A stretch of DNA of 64,000 nt from DAOUKH01 sp965261455 (GCA_965261455.1 OZ253453.1:496001-560000), one strand, 5' to 3'; shown: positions 35,744-44,103, numbered from the stretch's first letter. Notes: generated by a model not told the origin, from the letters alone. Numbers and translations are program-made.

Positions 35744-36142
35744 TCAGCGCAGCGCGTCGCGAGCTTGGAGGATTCGCTCTGGGACCTCGGTTGGGTAGTC
35801 GTGCGCTTCGAGAGGTTGGAGGCTTCCGGGGTCGATCTCCTCGAAGATGAAAGCTTCGCCGCCCTGGATGAAGTCGATGTGACGCCCCGTGGCGTGAGCG
35901 TCGATCGCGATGTCGATGAGGTCGGCGAGGGACTCCTTGAGGTCGGGCGTGTCGAACTCGTAGAGTGCGAGGTACTTATCGGGCGGGCCGCTGGGGTTTG
36001 TGTTGCGGAACCGCCGCGCCGTCACGAAGCCCTTCGCGGCGCTGAGGTCGGGCAGGTGGGTGTGGGTGTACCAGCGGTTGAACTCCTCTTCGCGCTCAGG
36101 GTCGGTGCAGTGGGTGAACACCATGAAGACGCCTTTCGGCAT
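35744..36142 (-). CDS. Dimeric alpha-beta barrel (EthD/Dabb-like) protein
   Basis: 132 residues: MPKGVFMVFTHCTDPEREEEFNRWYTHTHLPDL is the EthD-type first strand and helix with a conserved WYxxxHxPDL pattern, then ARRFRNTN and YLALYEFDTPDL. Small barrels of this kind act as monooxygenase-like or ligand-binding proteins in degradation routes. AGGAGG lies seven bases before the ATG. It lies just outside the IS right end and is read toward it. Confidence 0.75.
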   Translation of the reverse strand: MPKGVFMVFTHCTDPEREEEFNRWYTHTHLPDLSAAKGFVTARRFRNTNPSGPPDKYLALYEFDTPDLKESLADLIDIAIDAHATGRHIDFIQGGEAFIFEEIDPGSLQPLEAHDYPTEVPERILQARDALR

Positions 36143-36195
36143 GGGTGACCTCCTGTACAGCTCGCGTCCGGCGGGGCTGACGGTGGAATATCGGC

Positions 36196-36564
36196 CTACG
36201 AGGCCAGCGGGACGATCTTCGAGCGCCGGATGACGCGGTCGCGCGTGAGCAGCGGGACGTCGTGCACGACACTTGTGGCGGCGATGATCTCATCCGCCGG
36301 ATCGCCCTTGAAATCGAGGCGGGTCGACGCGCGTGCAACGGCGACATCGATTGGCCACACGCGAATACGGCTGAGCAAGCTGACGACCTCACGATCGTCT
36401 AAGTCGATATCGACCCGGCCCAGTTGGGCGAGCTTGGCCAACTCCCACAGCACGATGGACGACATGGACCAACTAGTCTTGGTGAGCAGCCTGCGCTCAG
36501 CCAGCCGGAGCTCGCCGGTGACCGCGAAGACGAGCATGTGCGTATCAAGATTGAGCATCCGCAT
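36196..36564 (-). CDS. vapC: PIN-domain ribonuclease toxin (VapC-like)
   Basis: 122 residues. The acidic site of PIN nucleases is present: D7 (LNLDTHMLVF), E41 (SSIVLWELAKL), D88/D91 (GDPADEIIAATS) and D109 (LLTRDRVI). The gene overlaps the 3' end of its antitoxin by 20 bases, the usual toxin-antitoxin layout. VapC toxins cleave tRNA or rRNA when released from the antitoxin. Confidence 0.9.
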   Translation of the reverse strand: MRMLNLDTHMLVFAVTGELRLAERRLLTKTSWSMSSIVLWELAKLAQLGRVDIDLDDREVVSLLSRIRVWPIDVAVARASTRLDFKGDPADEIIAATSVVHDVPLLTRDRVIRRSKIVPLAS

Positions 36565-36769
36565 CCCACCGGAGGCCCGTCGTAAGCATGTCGCCCTGAA
36601 TCTTGACCTTGTGACGTAGACTGCCGATCAGTCCGGCGCTGTCCGTTTCGAAGGGAAGGACGCGCGCGACCGGCTTGCCGTGCTTGGTGACTATCAGGCC
36701 ATCGGCGTCGAGCCGGTCCAGTAACGCCAGGCACTGCTCTTTGAACTTCGCGGCTCCAATCGTTTTCAT
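36545..36769 (-). CDS. Type II antitoxin, Phd/YefM family
   Basis: 74 residues with the Phd/YefM N-terminal fold: MKTIGAAKFKEQCLALLDRLDADGLIVTKHGKPVARVLPF, the DNA-binding part. The C-terminal tail (SLRHKVKIQGDMLTTGLRWDADAQS) should bind the PIN toxin encoded next. Promoter and inverted repeats lie immediately upstream, consistent with autoregulation. Confidence 0.9.
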   Translation of the reverse strand: MKTIGAAKFKEQCLALLDRLDADGLIVTKHGKPVARVLPFETDSAGLIGSLRHKVKIQGDMLTTGLRWDADAQS

Positions 36770-36782
36770 AGTGGTTCCCCTA

Positions 36783-36822
36783 AGTGGACGTAGTATATGA
36801 CTGGTCAGTAAACTTGTCCACT
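36783..36822 (-). promoter_or_regulatory. Toxin-antitoxin promoter/operator
   Basis: AGTGGAC (36783-36789) and GTCCACT (36816-36822) form a 7-bp inverted repeat. Inside are TGACTGGTCA (36798-36807, palindromic arms) and a minus-strand TATACT -10 box (36792-36797). The antitoxin-toxin complex probably binds here. Confidence 0.5.
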
Positions 36823-36909
36823 GTGTGGCGAAGCCTCAGAGTGAGCCCCGCCGGCCGACCTCGATTTGCTGTGAGCGGCTTCCCACCCGCCGCAGGCCTG
36901 ACCATCGGC

Positions 36910-36915
36910 TATAAT
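36910..36915 (+). promoter_or_regulatory. -10 box TATAAT before selenoprotein operon
   Basis: CGGCTATAATCGC, 42 bases before the ATG at 36958. No clear -35 element. Confidence 0.45.
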
Positions 36916-36957
36916 CGCGCCTCGCGCCCCTTGAGCCACCCCGAAACGAGAGCACCG

Positions 36958-38049
36958 ATGCAGCTTCAGTCCACCCGCGTCAGCCTCGACGACGAGTACG
37001 CCGTCATGCAGTACTTCTGGGAGCAGGGGTGGACCGACGGGCTGCCCATCGTCGCGCCCACGCCGGACCGCGTCGAGGTCTTCGTGGCCGCCGCCGGACT
37101 TGAACCCGAGGCGATGGTCGGGGCCTACCAGACGCGGGCCACGGCACTCACCGCGGAGAAGCTGGCGGTCAACGCGGTCATGGCGGGTTGCAAACCGGAG
37201 TACATGCCGGTGCTCGTCGCCGCCTTCGAGGGGCTGACCGACCCCGCGTACCGCATGAACCACATGGCGAGCCTGGGCAGCCCGTGGCCGCTCATCATCG
37301 TCAACGGCCCTATCGTGAAAGAGATCGGGATGACCACCGGCCAGTACGTGATGGGCGGCGGCAATCACGCCAACGCCACGATTGGGCGGGCGGTGAGCCT
37401 GACGATGGCGAACTGCTTCGGCGCCAAGATCGGCGGCGTGCAGCGCGGCTGCCTGGGTAACCCGAACCGCTGGTCGTTCTGTATCGCCGAGAACGAGGAC
37501 ACGCCGTGGACGCCGCTGCACGCGCTGCGCGGCTTTCAGGCCGAGGAGAGCGCCGTCACCGTCTTCGGCTCGATGAACGGCTTCGATCAGTTCGTCACGC
37601 CGAACTTCAACGAGCCCGTCTTCCTCTGCGAGCTCATGGCGCAGCGCATCGCCAACGGCTTCTTCACTCTGGGCTCCTACGTCGTGGTGATGGCGCCGAC
37701 CTACCAGCAGCACTTCCTCGACGCCGGCTGGTCGAAGGATGACGTGCGCGACTACCTGCTGAAGCACGTCAAGCGTTCGGTGCGCAGCCTGAAGATCGAC
37801 GGGCGCTGGGAGCGTTACGGCACGCGGCTCTCCTCCCAGCCGCCGGTGGTGGAGCCGGGCGACGAGAACCGGTTCGTCCACATGCGCCACAACGAGGCGT
37901 ACCGCAAGATCCTGTGGCAAGACGCGGAGTGGCCGCGCAAGATGGACTTCCTGATCGTGATCGCCGGCGGCGAGGCGGGCAACTTCGGGGGCTACCTCGC
38001 ACCCTACCCGCTGGCCACCGAGCCGGTGACGAGGAAGATCAGGACATAA
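36958..38049 (+). CDS. Conserved hypothetical protein, neighbour of UGSC selenoprotein
   Basis: 363 residues from ATG 36958; the upstream in-frame extension to 36784 overlaps the toxin-antitoxin operator and has no protein character. Notable segments are YFWEQGWTDGLPIVAPTPDRV, LAVNAVMAGCKPEYMPVLVAAFEGLTDP, WPLIIVNGPIVKEIGMTTGQ and NATIGRAVSLTMANC. Several Cys (MAGCKP, MANCFG, QRGCLG, SFCIAE, FLCEL) are spaced along the chain. Proteins with this WTDGLP...AGC pattern are familiar as partners of UGSC-family genes but have no assigned reaction. Twenty-one bases separate it from the selenoprotein gene. Confidence 0.75.
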   Translation: MQLQSTRVSLDDEYAVMQYFWEQGWTDGLPIVAPTPDRVEVFVAAAGLEPEAMVGAYQTRATALTAEKLAVNAVMAGCKPEYMPVLVAAFEGLTDPAYRMNHMASLGSPWPLIIVNGPIVKEIGMTTGQYVMGGGNHANATIGRAVSLTMANCFGAKIGGVQRGCLGNPNRWSFCIAENEDTPWTPLHALRGFQAEESAVTVFGSMNGFDQFVTPNFNEPVFLCELMAQRIANGFFTLGSYVVVMAPTYQQHFLDAGWSKDDVRDYLLKHVKRSVRSLKIDGRWERYGTRLSSQPPVVEPGDENRFVHMRHNEAYRKILWQDAEWPRKMDFLIVIAGGEAGNFGGYLAPYPLATEPVTRKIRT

Positions 38050-38070
38050 CACGAAAGAGCGAGGGTCTCG

Positions 38071-38603
38071 ATGGACGTGCTGACGCCAGTGCTCGAACCG
38101 TCGAAAGACGGCAACCGCCTCGCCGCCCGGCTCCCCACGCTGGACGGCAAGACCATCGGCATCCTGTGGAACAACCGGACGCACGGCGACCGCCTCCTCG
38201 CCCGCATCGAGGCGACGCTGCAGGACGAGTACGAGGTCCGGGCCGTCATCAAGCGCCAGAAGGAGTACTTCGGCGAGCCGATGAGCCCCGAGCTCCTGGA
38301 GGAGCTGGCCACGTCGTGCGACGCCGTCATCACCGGCGTCGGCGACTGAGGCTCATGCTCGTCGGCCCTTGCGGTCGACGCGGCGATGCTCGAAGACCGG
38401 GGCGTGCCCACCGCCGCCATCGGCCCGACAAGCTGGTGCTCAGCATCGGGCGCGCCATGGCCCGCCGCCACGGCTTCAACGACTACCCGTTCGTCGTCAT
38501 CGATTATCCCTACGCCGAGAACCTGACCACGGAGAGCTTGGAGCTTCACCGGCAAAAGGCGTGGCCCCAAGTCCAGGCCGTGCTGCTGGGCGAGACCACC
38601 TAG
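38071..38603 (+). CDS. UGSC-family selenoprotein (in-frame UGA as Sec; one-base frameshift)
   Basis: The frame from ATG 38071 reads to a TGA at 38347-38349 exactly where the UGSC family carries its redox residue: ITGVGD-U-GSCSSALAVDAAMLEDRGVPTAAIG. So UGA most likely encodes selenocysteine (residue 93), with Cys three residues later forming a selenylsulfide pair. A strong hairpin follows. Near 38425 one base is missing, after which the protein continues in another frame as DKLVLSIGRAMARRHGF and ends at TAG 38601. The total is 177 residues if corrected. The family is thiol-redox-like with unknown substrate. Cys homologs read CGSC. The PaaI-like gene starts three bases after the stop. Confidence 0.85.
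38347..38380 (+). promoter_or_regulatory. Candidate bacterial SECIS element
   Basis: Ten bases after the UGA, CGTCGGCC (38360-38367) pairs with GGTCGACG (38373-38380): eight base pairs with one G-U, around the five-base loop CTTGC. Distance, stem length and a G in the loop fit a bSECIS, which recruits SelB with Sec-tRNA. Folding should be computed. Confidence 0.65.
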
Positions 38604-38606
38604 CCG

Positions 38607-39074
38607 ATGGCCTCACTGCTGGATGAGGAGGCGTACAGCGGCTTGGAACGCCTGCTGCGGTCCATGCGCGGCGAGGCGCCTGACGTGCCGATGCTCCGCC
38701 TTCTCGGCATCGAGATCGATGAGGTTGAGCAGGGACGGATCGTGCTCCGCTGTCGTCCCACCGAGGAGCATCTCAACCGTGTGGGCACGATTCACGGCGG
38801 CTACACGGCCTCGGTGCTCGATACGGCGGCGGCGCTGTGCTTCCTCTCGACGCATGAGCCGGGCGAACGCTCGACGACCGTCGACCTGACGATCAAGTAC
38901 ATCCGACCGCTCCTGCCAGGCATGGACACGCTGCGCTGCGAAGGGGAGGTGGTCTCCGCGGGCAAGCGCATCGGTGTGACGGAGGCCCGGATCGTCGACG
39001 ACGCGGGGAAGATCTACGCTTACGCGGTCAGCACCTGTCTCAAAATACCCGCGTCGGAGCCGCCCATGCCGTAG
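38607..39074 (+). CDS. PaaI-like hotdog thioesterase
   Basis: 155 residues with the hotdog thioesterase core: HLNRVGTIHGGYTASVLDTAAALC (HGG motif and the catalytic Asp helix), then STTVDLTIKYIRPLLPG. It should hydrolyse acyl- or aryl-CoA thioesters in the cytosol, useful for releasing CoA beside many CoA-transferases. It starts three bases after the UGSC gene, so it is the third gene of that operon. Confidence 0.9.
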   Translation: MASLLDEEAYSGLERLLRSMRGEAPDVPMLRLLGIEIDEVEQGRIVLRCRPTEEHLNRVGTIHGGYTASVLDTAAALCFLSTHEPGERSTTVDLTIKYIRPLLPGMDTLRCEGEVVSAGKRIGVTEARIVDDAGKIYAYAVSTCLKIPASEPPMP

Positions 39075-39094
39075 GGGCGAGTCGTGACTCGCCC
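39071..39094. repeat. Intergenic hairpin repeat (GTAGGGGCGA type)
   Basis: GTAGGGGCGAGTC, GT, GACTCGCCC: a 9-bp stem overlapping the thioesterase stop codon. Head and tail match the copy at 16034. It may act as a terminator between convergent genes. Confidence 0.5.
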
Positions 39095-39161
39095 TCCCTC
39101 CTGCTCCAGGGGGAACTGAGAGAGGGGGCGCCGCCAGCCGCGCGGGTGCCCGAGGGGCGCC

Positions 39162-41708
39162 CTAAATCACGTTCTGCTCGGCGAGCGCTTGGCGGTCGCT
39201 GTCGGTCATGCCGAGGATTTCGCCGTAGACGAAGTCGCTGTCCTCGGCGTAGTTTGGGTGGCCGCGGCCGACGGTCCCTTGGGGCCGTGTTGGCGTTTCG
39301 GACAGCTTGATCGGAAACTGTCGGATGGGCCATTCTCCTACTTCGGTGTTGGTGACGGGCACCATCCACTCGTCGTGCCGGAGCTGGGGGTCGCGATCGA
39401 TGCGGTCGGGGGCGTTCTGGCAGACGCCGGCGGGGACTCCGGCGTTCTGCAGGCGCTCCATGAGGTCGAAGGGGTCCCAGGCTTGCGTGGCCGCATCGAC
39501 GGCGGCGTCGAGGGCGGGGATGTTCTTGAGGCGCGCTTCGAGCGTGGCGAACCGCGGGTCGGCGGCGATGCCGAGGACATGGGCGGCGGCCTGCCACTCC
39601 TCGTCGGTGAAGGCGGCGATGGCGATCCAGCGGTCGTCGCCCTTGCAGCGGTAGGCGCCGTGCGGCGCGGCGGGCTTGTAGGGCGAAGCGTTGCCGATGC
39701 GCTGCCATTGCCGACCATTAACCTGGGCGTCGAGCATCGCGGTTCCTGTCAGGAGCAGGCCGGGCTCGCCGAGCGAGCCGTCGATGTACTGGCCCTTGCC
39801 GGTGCGGGCGCGGTAGTAGAGCGCGTTAAGCATGGCCATGGCGCAGTAGTACGAGGCGCTCCAATCGAGGTAGAGATAGCCCCAGCCGGAGGGCGGGTAG
39901 GGCGTGGGCATGCCCGCCATCTCGGTCAGGCCGCTGAACGCCTCGCCCACCGGCGCCGACGAGAGGAACTCGACGTACTTGCCGCGCTTGCCGAAACCGG
40001 GTTGCTGGAGGTAGATGATCGAGGGGTTTACCTTGCGCATGTCTTCGTAGGTAATGCCGAACCTCTCCAACATGCGCGCGGTGAAGTTCTCGACCACGAC
40101 GTCGCAGACCCGCACGAGATCAAGCAAGACCTCCGCGCCCTTGGGGTCGTTGAGGTTGAGGCCGATGCTGAGCTTGCCGGGGTTGACCTCGGCGAAGCCG
40201 GCCCCCGCGTTCACTCCCACTCCCGTGCGGGCGGGGATCAGCGATTCGCCGCGGAGGACGCGCTCGCGCTCCTCGCCGACGGGGATGCCGCCGAAGCTGC
40301 GCATGGTGTCGTAGCGGCCCTTCCACTCGACGCGGATATCTTGCGCGCCCATGGCGGCCAAGATGCGAGGCCCCGCGGCGCCGGCCACGACCCACGCGAG
40401 GTCGAGGATGCGGACGTCCTCCATCGCGAAAGGAGGGTCGCCGTTGACGCGCGGGCCGGGAAACGGCGGCGCAGCGTCGGGCGCGGCGTCGGTGCGCTCG
40501 AACTCGGCGACGAGGGCGGGGTCGTGTTCGCCTAGGTGCGGCGCGCGTGGGCCGGTGCGCCAGGGGCATTCTTCGGAGAGCCAGGGGGCGTTGACATAAG
40601 AGACGCTGCGTCCTAGCTCCGGGTGCTCGACCTCGGCGAAGGTCGTGCGGTCGCGCCAGTGGGGGTCTAGGAGGTTCTCTTCGGGCTTGCGGATCGGAGC
40701 CCAGTGGAGCCGCCGCTCCTGGCCTTCCTTCCAGATGTCGCGGTCGAACTTGAACTTGCCGACCCAGGTGCGAGCGACGGCGTGGAAGTGGCGGATGACG
40801 TCTGGGGTCATCACGTATTCGAGGTTTTCGTACTTGGGGTCGGTCAGGTCATCGGCGCAACCGTACTTATCCAGCATCTCGACCCACTTCTTGTGCTCGC
40901 GGCCGATCATGAACTCGGCGGAGACGAAGGCGAGAATGTGGCGTCCGTCCTTTGTCGTAGCCAGAGTCTCCGGAACCATGCGCGAGGAGCCGTAGCGTGC
41001 CGTCTGACGCAGCACGCCCTGGCGTCCGAAGACCCAGGCGGTGGTGTCGGTGCCGGTGTTGCAGCTCACGGCGCGGTGGATGGAGGCGTCGATGTACTGG
41101 CCTCGGCCGGTGCGCTCGCGATAGAGGAGCGCGCCGAGGATGCCGTCGAGGGTCTGGCTGCCGGCGATGTGGTTCGAGTGCCACATCTGCGGCGCGATGG
41201 GCGGGGTGTCGTAGAAACCGTCGGGCGTGGGGTCGTAGCCGGTGACCATCATGACGCCGCCGAGGGCGAGGTGAACGATGTCGGCGCCCTTCCAGTCCTT
41301 CCACGGCCCCGTCTGCCCGAAGGGTGTGATGGAGGCCATGATGAGGCGGGGGTTGATGGCGCTGAGCGTGTCGTAGCCCAGCCCAAGGCTTGCCAGATAG
41401 CCCGGCGGATGGCTTTCGAGCAGCACGTCGGTGCCGGCGGCGAGCTCCTTCAGGCGCTCGGCCCCAGCGGGGGTGGCGATGTCGAGGGCCAGGCTCTGCT
41501 TGCCGAAGTTGTAGTGCCAGAAGTGGAGGCTGCGCTCGGGATCGGGGTCGTCGTCCACGAACGGGCCGATCTTGCGGGTGGGGCTCCCTTCGGGAGGCTC
41601 GATCTTGAGCACGTCGGCGCCGGCGCCGGCGAGGAGCCGGCCGCAGAACTCCGCCTTCTCGTCGGCGAGCTCGATCGCTTTGATGTCGAAGAGGAAGCCC
41701 TCTCCCAT
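39162..41708 (-). CDS. Tandem CaiB/BaiF CoA-transferase fusion
   Basis: 848 residues with two family III CoA-transferase domains: the first from AIELADEKAEFCGRLLAGAGADVLKIEPPEG, the second from about 430, AMEDVRILDLAWVVAGAAGPRIL. By manual alignment the first half has Asn at the catalytic Asp position (WHSNHIAGS) while the second keeps Asp (LYLDWSASY). So one active site is probably dead and may only bind substrate or CoA. GGAGGACGTT precedes the ATG at 41708. A PPOX gene lies 21 bases upstream in the same direction and a convergent PaaI gene downstream. Confidence 0.9.
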   Translation of the reverse strand: MGEGFLFDIKAIELADEKAEFCGRLLAGAGADVLKIEPPEGSPTRKIGPFVDDDPDPERSLHFWHYNFGKQSLALDIATPAGAERLKELAAGTDVLLESHPPGYLASLGLGYDTLSAINPRLIMASITPFGQTGPWKDWKGADIVHLALGGVMMVTGYDPTPDGFYDTPPIAPQMWHSNHIAGSQTLDGILGALLYRERTGRGQYIDASIHRAVSCNTGTDTTAWVFGRQGVLRQTARYGSSRMVPETLATTKDGRHILAFVSAEFMIGREHKKWVEMLDKYGCADDLTDPKYENLEYVMTPDVIRHFHAVARTWVGKFKFDRDIWKEGQERRLHWAPIRKPEENLLDPHWRDRTTFAEVEHPELGRSVSYVNAPWLSEECPWRTGPRAPHLGEHDPALVAEFERTDAAPDAAPPFPGPRVNGDPPFAMEDVRILDLAWVVAGAAGPRILAAMGAQDIRVEWKGRYDTMRSFGGIPVGEERERVLRGESLIPARTGVGVNAGAGFAEVNPGKLSIGLNLNDPKGAEVLLDLVRVCDVVVENFTARMLERFGITYEDMRKVNPSIIYLQQPGFGKRGKYVEFLSSAPVGEAFSGLTEMAGMPTPYPPSGWGYLYLDWSASYYCAMAMLNALYYRARTGKGQYIDGSLGEPGLLLTGTAMLDAQVNGRQWQRIGNASPYKPAAPHGAYRCKGDDRWIAIAAFTDEEWQAAAHVLGIAADPRFATLEARLKNIPALDAAVDAATQAWDPFDLMERLQNAGVPAGVCQNAPDRIDRDPQLRHDEWMVPVTNTEVGEWPIRQFPIKLSETPTRPQGTVGRGHPNYAEDSDFVYGEILGMTDSDRQALAEQNVI

Positions 41709-41729
41709 AACGTCCTCCGTGGGGCGGCG

Positions 41730-42170
41730 CTACTGCTCGAAGCGGCGTTTTATCTTGGCGAAATCGAAGCTCGCGGTGTCGTCGAGGCCGACGGAGAAGG
41801 TCGCGCCGGCAGGGTCGGGGGCGCGGGTGACGGGGTCGGGGACGCCGTCGAGCGCCGCCTTGGCCTCGGCGTCGTCGGAGGGGACGGCATGACCGTGGAT
41901 GATCGCGCCCTTAATGGTGTAGTAACCGGTGTCCTCGGGGTGTTGCTCGAAGACGCAGACGACGCGGTCATCGCCGGCAATGTTGGCCGCGGAGGCCGAG
42001 GAGGCGGGAACGCGGAAGTGCAGAGCGCCGTTGCTGATGACGGTGGCGGCGGCGTCGCCCCACGGGCCGCCCTCGGCGTCGAGCGTGCCTAGGACGCAGC
42101 GCGTCTGGGTCGACACGAAGGCCGCGAGCTCGTCGGGGGTCATCGTGATCGTCGGATGTTCTCGCGGCAT
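41730..42170 (-). CDS. PPOX-fold (pyridoxamine oxidase-like) protein, small type A
   Basis: 146 residues of the split-barrel flavin-binding fold: MTPDELAAFVSTQTRCVLGTLDAEGGPWGDAAATV, then LHFRVPASSASAANIAGDDRVVCVFEQ. It ends ASFDFAKIKRRFEQ. Such proteins bind FMN, F420 or haem and act as reductases or sensors. The next gene upstream (type B) starts four bases away. The same A+B pair recurs at 55665-56512. Confidence 0.85.
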   Translation of the reverse strand: MPREHPTITMTPDELAAFVSTQTRCVLGTLDAEGGPWGDAAATVISNGALHFRVPASSASAANIAGDDRVVCVFEQHPEDTGYYTIKGAIIHGHAVPSDDAEAKAALDGVPDPVTRAPDPAGATFSVGLDDTASFDFAKIKRRFEQ

Positions 42171-42173
42171 GGG

Positions 42174-42656
42174 TTAGGCCTCCCGCACGTTCTGAATCAG
42201 GCCGGCCTTGTTCGCGGTGATCTCCCAGATCACGCGTACGCCCCGCTTGATCCGCCCCGCCGTGTCGCCAATCTTGCGCTTGTCCTCGTCGGGAATGTCG
42301 GGCTGCTCTTGGGAGCCCTGCGACCGAGGATTGCGGGCCCAGGCTAGGCCGTCGGTGACACGCTCGGCGAAGACCTCGTCGGCGGTGAGCTTCCGGCCCT
42401 CTCCGCGGTAGACGGCAGCCTCAAGGTCGACGTCGTCGGAGCGGCTCGTGATGACGCAGCAGATTCGGTTGTCGCGGTCGAGGTTATTCGACTTGATGCT
42501 GGCGCGGTACATGTTTAGATAAAGCTCGCCGCCGTACCAGCTCGCCATGGGGTGGGCTGTCGGAGAGCCGTCCTTGCGCTTGGTGATCATGAACGTGCGG
42601 CCATGGTTCTTCATGAACTCTTGGGCGTCTTCAGGGACGGCGCTGGGGTCGCTCAT
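42174..42656 (-). CDS. PPOX-fold (pyridoxamine oxidase / F420-like) protein, type B
   Basis: 160 residues from ATG 42656 (GAGGAGGAAG upstream); longer in-frame extension to 42839 lacks family sequence. Split-barrel features are FMKNHGRTFMITKRKDGSPTAHPMASWYGGELYLNMYRASIKSNNL and a C-terminal RVIWEITANKAGLIQNV. The KDGSPTAHPM segment is typical of F420/FMN-dependent PPOX proteins. It is paired with the type A gene and divergent from the amidohydrolase at 42823. Confidence 0.85.
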   Translation of the reverse strand: MSDPSAVPEDAQEFMKNHGRTFMITKRKDGSPTAHPMASWYGGELYLNMYRASIKSNNLDRDNRICCVITSRSDDVDLEAAVYRGEGRKLTADEVFAERVTDGLAWARNPRSQGSQEQPDIPDEDKRKIGDTAGRIKRGVRVIWEITANKAGLIQNVREA

Positions 42657-42822
42657 AGGCTTCCTCCTCGTCTCGGTGTAACGGAAACGGGTCCGATGGA
42701 GCGCCGGTGCGTCGGCGCGCCCGCAACTATGCCACAACCGCGCACCCTCTGCACGAAGGCCGATTGGCGTCACCGCGATGTCTTCCCTAGAATGAGCAGC
42801 GCCGCAAGCCGAGGAGGGGCGA

Positions 42823-43908
42823 ATGGAATACAAGTACATCTCCAGCGACGACCATATGGACTTGTGTTACATCCCCCCGACGATGTGGCAGGAGCGGGTG
42901 CCCGCCAAGTTCAGGGACGCCGCGCCGAAGGTGGTGCAGACGGAGAAGGGCCCGGTGTGGTTCCGCGAGGGGGAGCGCTGGGGCATCTACGGGACGAAGC
43001 GGGCCGACGGCCGCAAGGTGGTGTTCGACGAAATCGGCTTGCCGGAGGAGCCGGAGCCGGACGTGTGGCGCCCCTCGAACGCCAAGTACCGCCTTGAGGA
43101 CATGGACCGCGACGGTATCTACGCGCAGGTCATCTACAACTTCCTCGACTGGAGCTTCGAGGACGGCCCCCTGAAGGCGGCCTGCATCCACGCGATGAAC
43201 GACTGGCTCGCCGAGTTCGTCTCGGCTGCGCCGGACCGCCTGGTGTCGCTGGCGACGCTCCCCTCGACAGATCCGGAGGAGACGTTGGCGGAAGTCGAGC
43301 ACGTGAACGCGCTCGGGTTGCGCGGGGCGATCTTCGAGGTCCACGGCGCGAGCATCCCGATCTACGAGACGGCGTGGGACCCCGTATGGGCCGCTGCCGC
43401 GGAGTCGGGGTTGGCGATCAGCGTCCACATCGGCGGCAAGGGTGCGCCAATGACGAGGGACTGGCAGAGGACGGTGCGGACGGCGCTGGTGGGCCTGCAG
43501 ATGACGGAAGTGCTGTCCCAGGTGATCTATTCCGGCATGTTGGAGCGCAACCCTGACTTCAAGCTCGTGCTCGGCGAGTCGGGCATTGGGTGGATTCCCT
43601 ACGTGCTGGAGCGGCTGGCGTTCGAGCATAAGAACTACGGCGGGATGATCGACATCCCGCTTTCGATGGACCCCCGCGAGCTGTTCAAGCGGCAGATGTA
43701 CGCCACCTTCCAGGAGGAAGCCATCGGGGTGAAGCTGATCCCCGAGATCGGCGTCGACAACGTCATGTGGGCCGCCGACTATCCCCACGCCGACGGTACC
43801 TTCCCGCACACCGAGGAGGCCGTCCAGCACATCTTCGCCGGCGCCAGCGAGGAAGTCATGCGCAAAGCCACGTGGGAGACGGCGAAGAGCGTCTACCGCA
43901 TCAACTAA
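42823..43908 (+). CDS. Amidohydrolase family 2 (ACMSD-like) hydrolase/decarboxylase
   Basis: 361 residues with GAGGAGGGG before the ATG and a TAGAAT box at 42788-42793. Metal motifs: SSDDHMDL at the start, AISVHIGGKG in the centre and VMWAADYPHADGTFPHTEE near the end. It resembles the protein at 25937 more than that at 27211 (shared SDDH and MYATF/CYVNF-type segment). Divergent from a PPOX pair, a layout repeated at 56.5 kb with another amidohydrolase. Confidence 0.9.
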   Translation: MEYKYISSDDHMDLCYIPPTMWQERVPAKFRDAAPKVVQTEKGPVWFREGERWGIYGTKRADGRKVVFDEIGLPEEPEPDVWRPSNAKYRLEDMDRDGIYAQVIYNFLDWSFEDGPLKAACIHAMNDWLAEFVSAAPDRLVSLATLPSTDPEETLAEVEHVNALGLRGAIFEVHGASIPIYETAWDPVWAAAAESGLAISVHIGGKGAPMTRDWQRTVRTALVGLQMTEVLSQVIYSGMLERNPDFKLVLGESGIGWIPYVLERLAFEHKNYGGMIDIPLSMDPRELFKRQMYATFQEEAIGVKLIPEIGVDNVMWAADYPHADGTFPHTEEAVQHIFAGASEEVMRKATWETAKSVYRIN

Positions 43909-43956
43909 CCCGCGCCACGCCGACGCAGAACCGCCCTCCCCTCCGGCCTCTCCCCC

Positions 43957-43974
43957 TCTGGAGACCTTTGCGTA
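43957..43974. repeat. Stray copy of the IS end sequence
   Basis: CTCTGGAGACCTTTGCGTA contains the outermost 15 bases of the left IS repeat (32798) and, with its CCTCT prefix, the flank plus outer end of the right repeat. There is no transposase nearby; it is a solo end, scar or shared interspersed repeat. Confidence 0.5.
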
Positions 43975-44040
43975 ACTCGGCGGGCGGCTTCAGCAAGGTC
44001 GCGCGGCCCCCGCCTCCCCCCCCCCCCGCCCTCACCCCAA

Positions 44041-44061
44041 CCCTCTCCCAGCGGGAGAGGG
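44041..44061. repeat. Intergenic hairpin CCCTCTCCC-AGC-GGGAGAGGG
   Basis: A 9-bp stem with three-base loop between the amidohydrolase and cysteine desulfurase-like genes, preceded by a run of C around 44020. It may terminate the amidohydrolase transcript. The rest of 43909-44115 holds no gene. Confidence 0.5.
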
Positions 44062-44103
44062 GGTAAGACCCCGCGCGCCGCGACTAGCGTCTTCACCGGG
44101 GGC

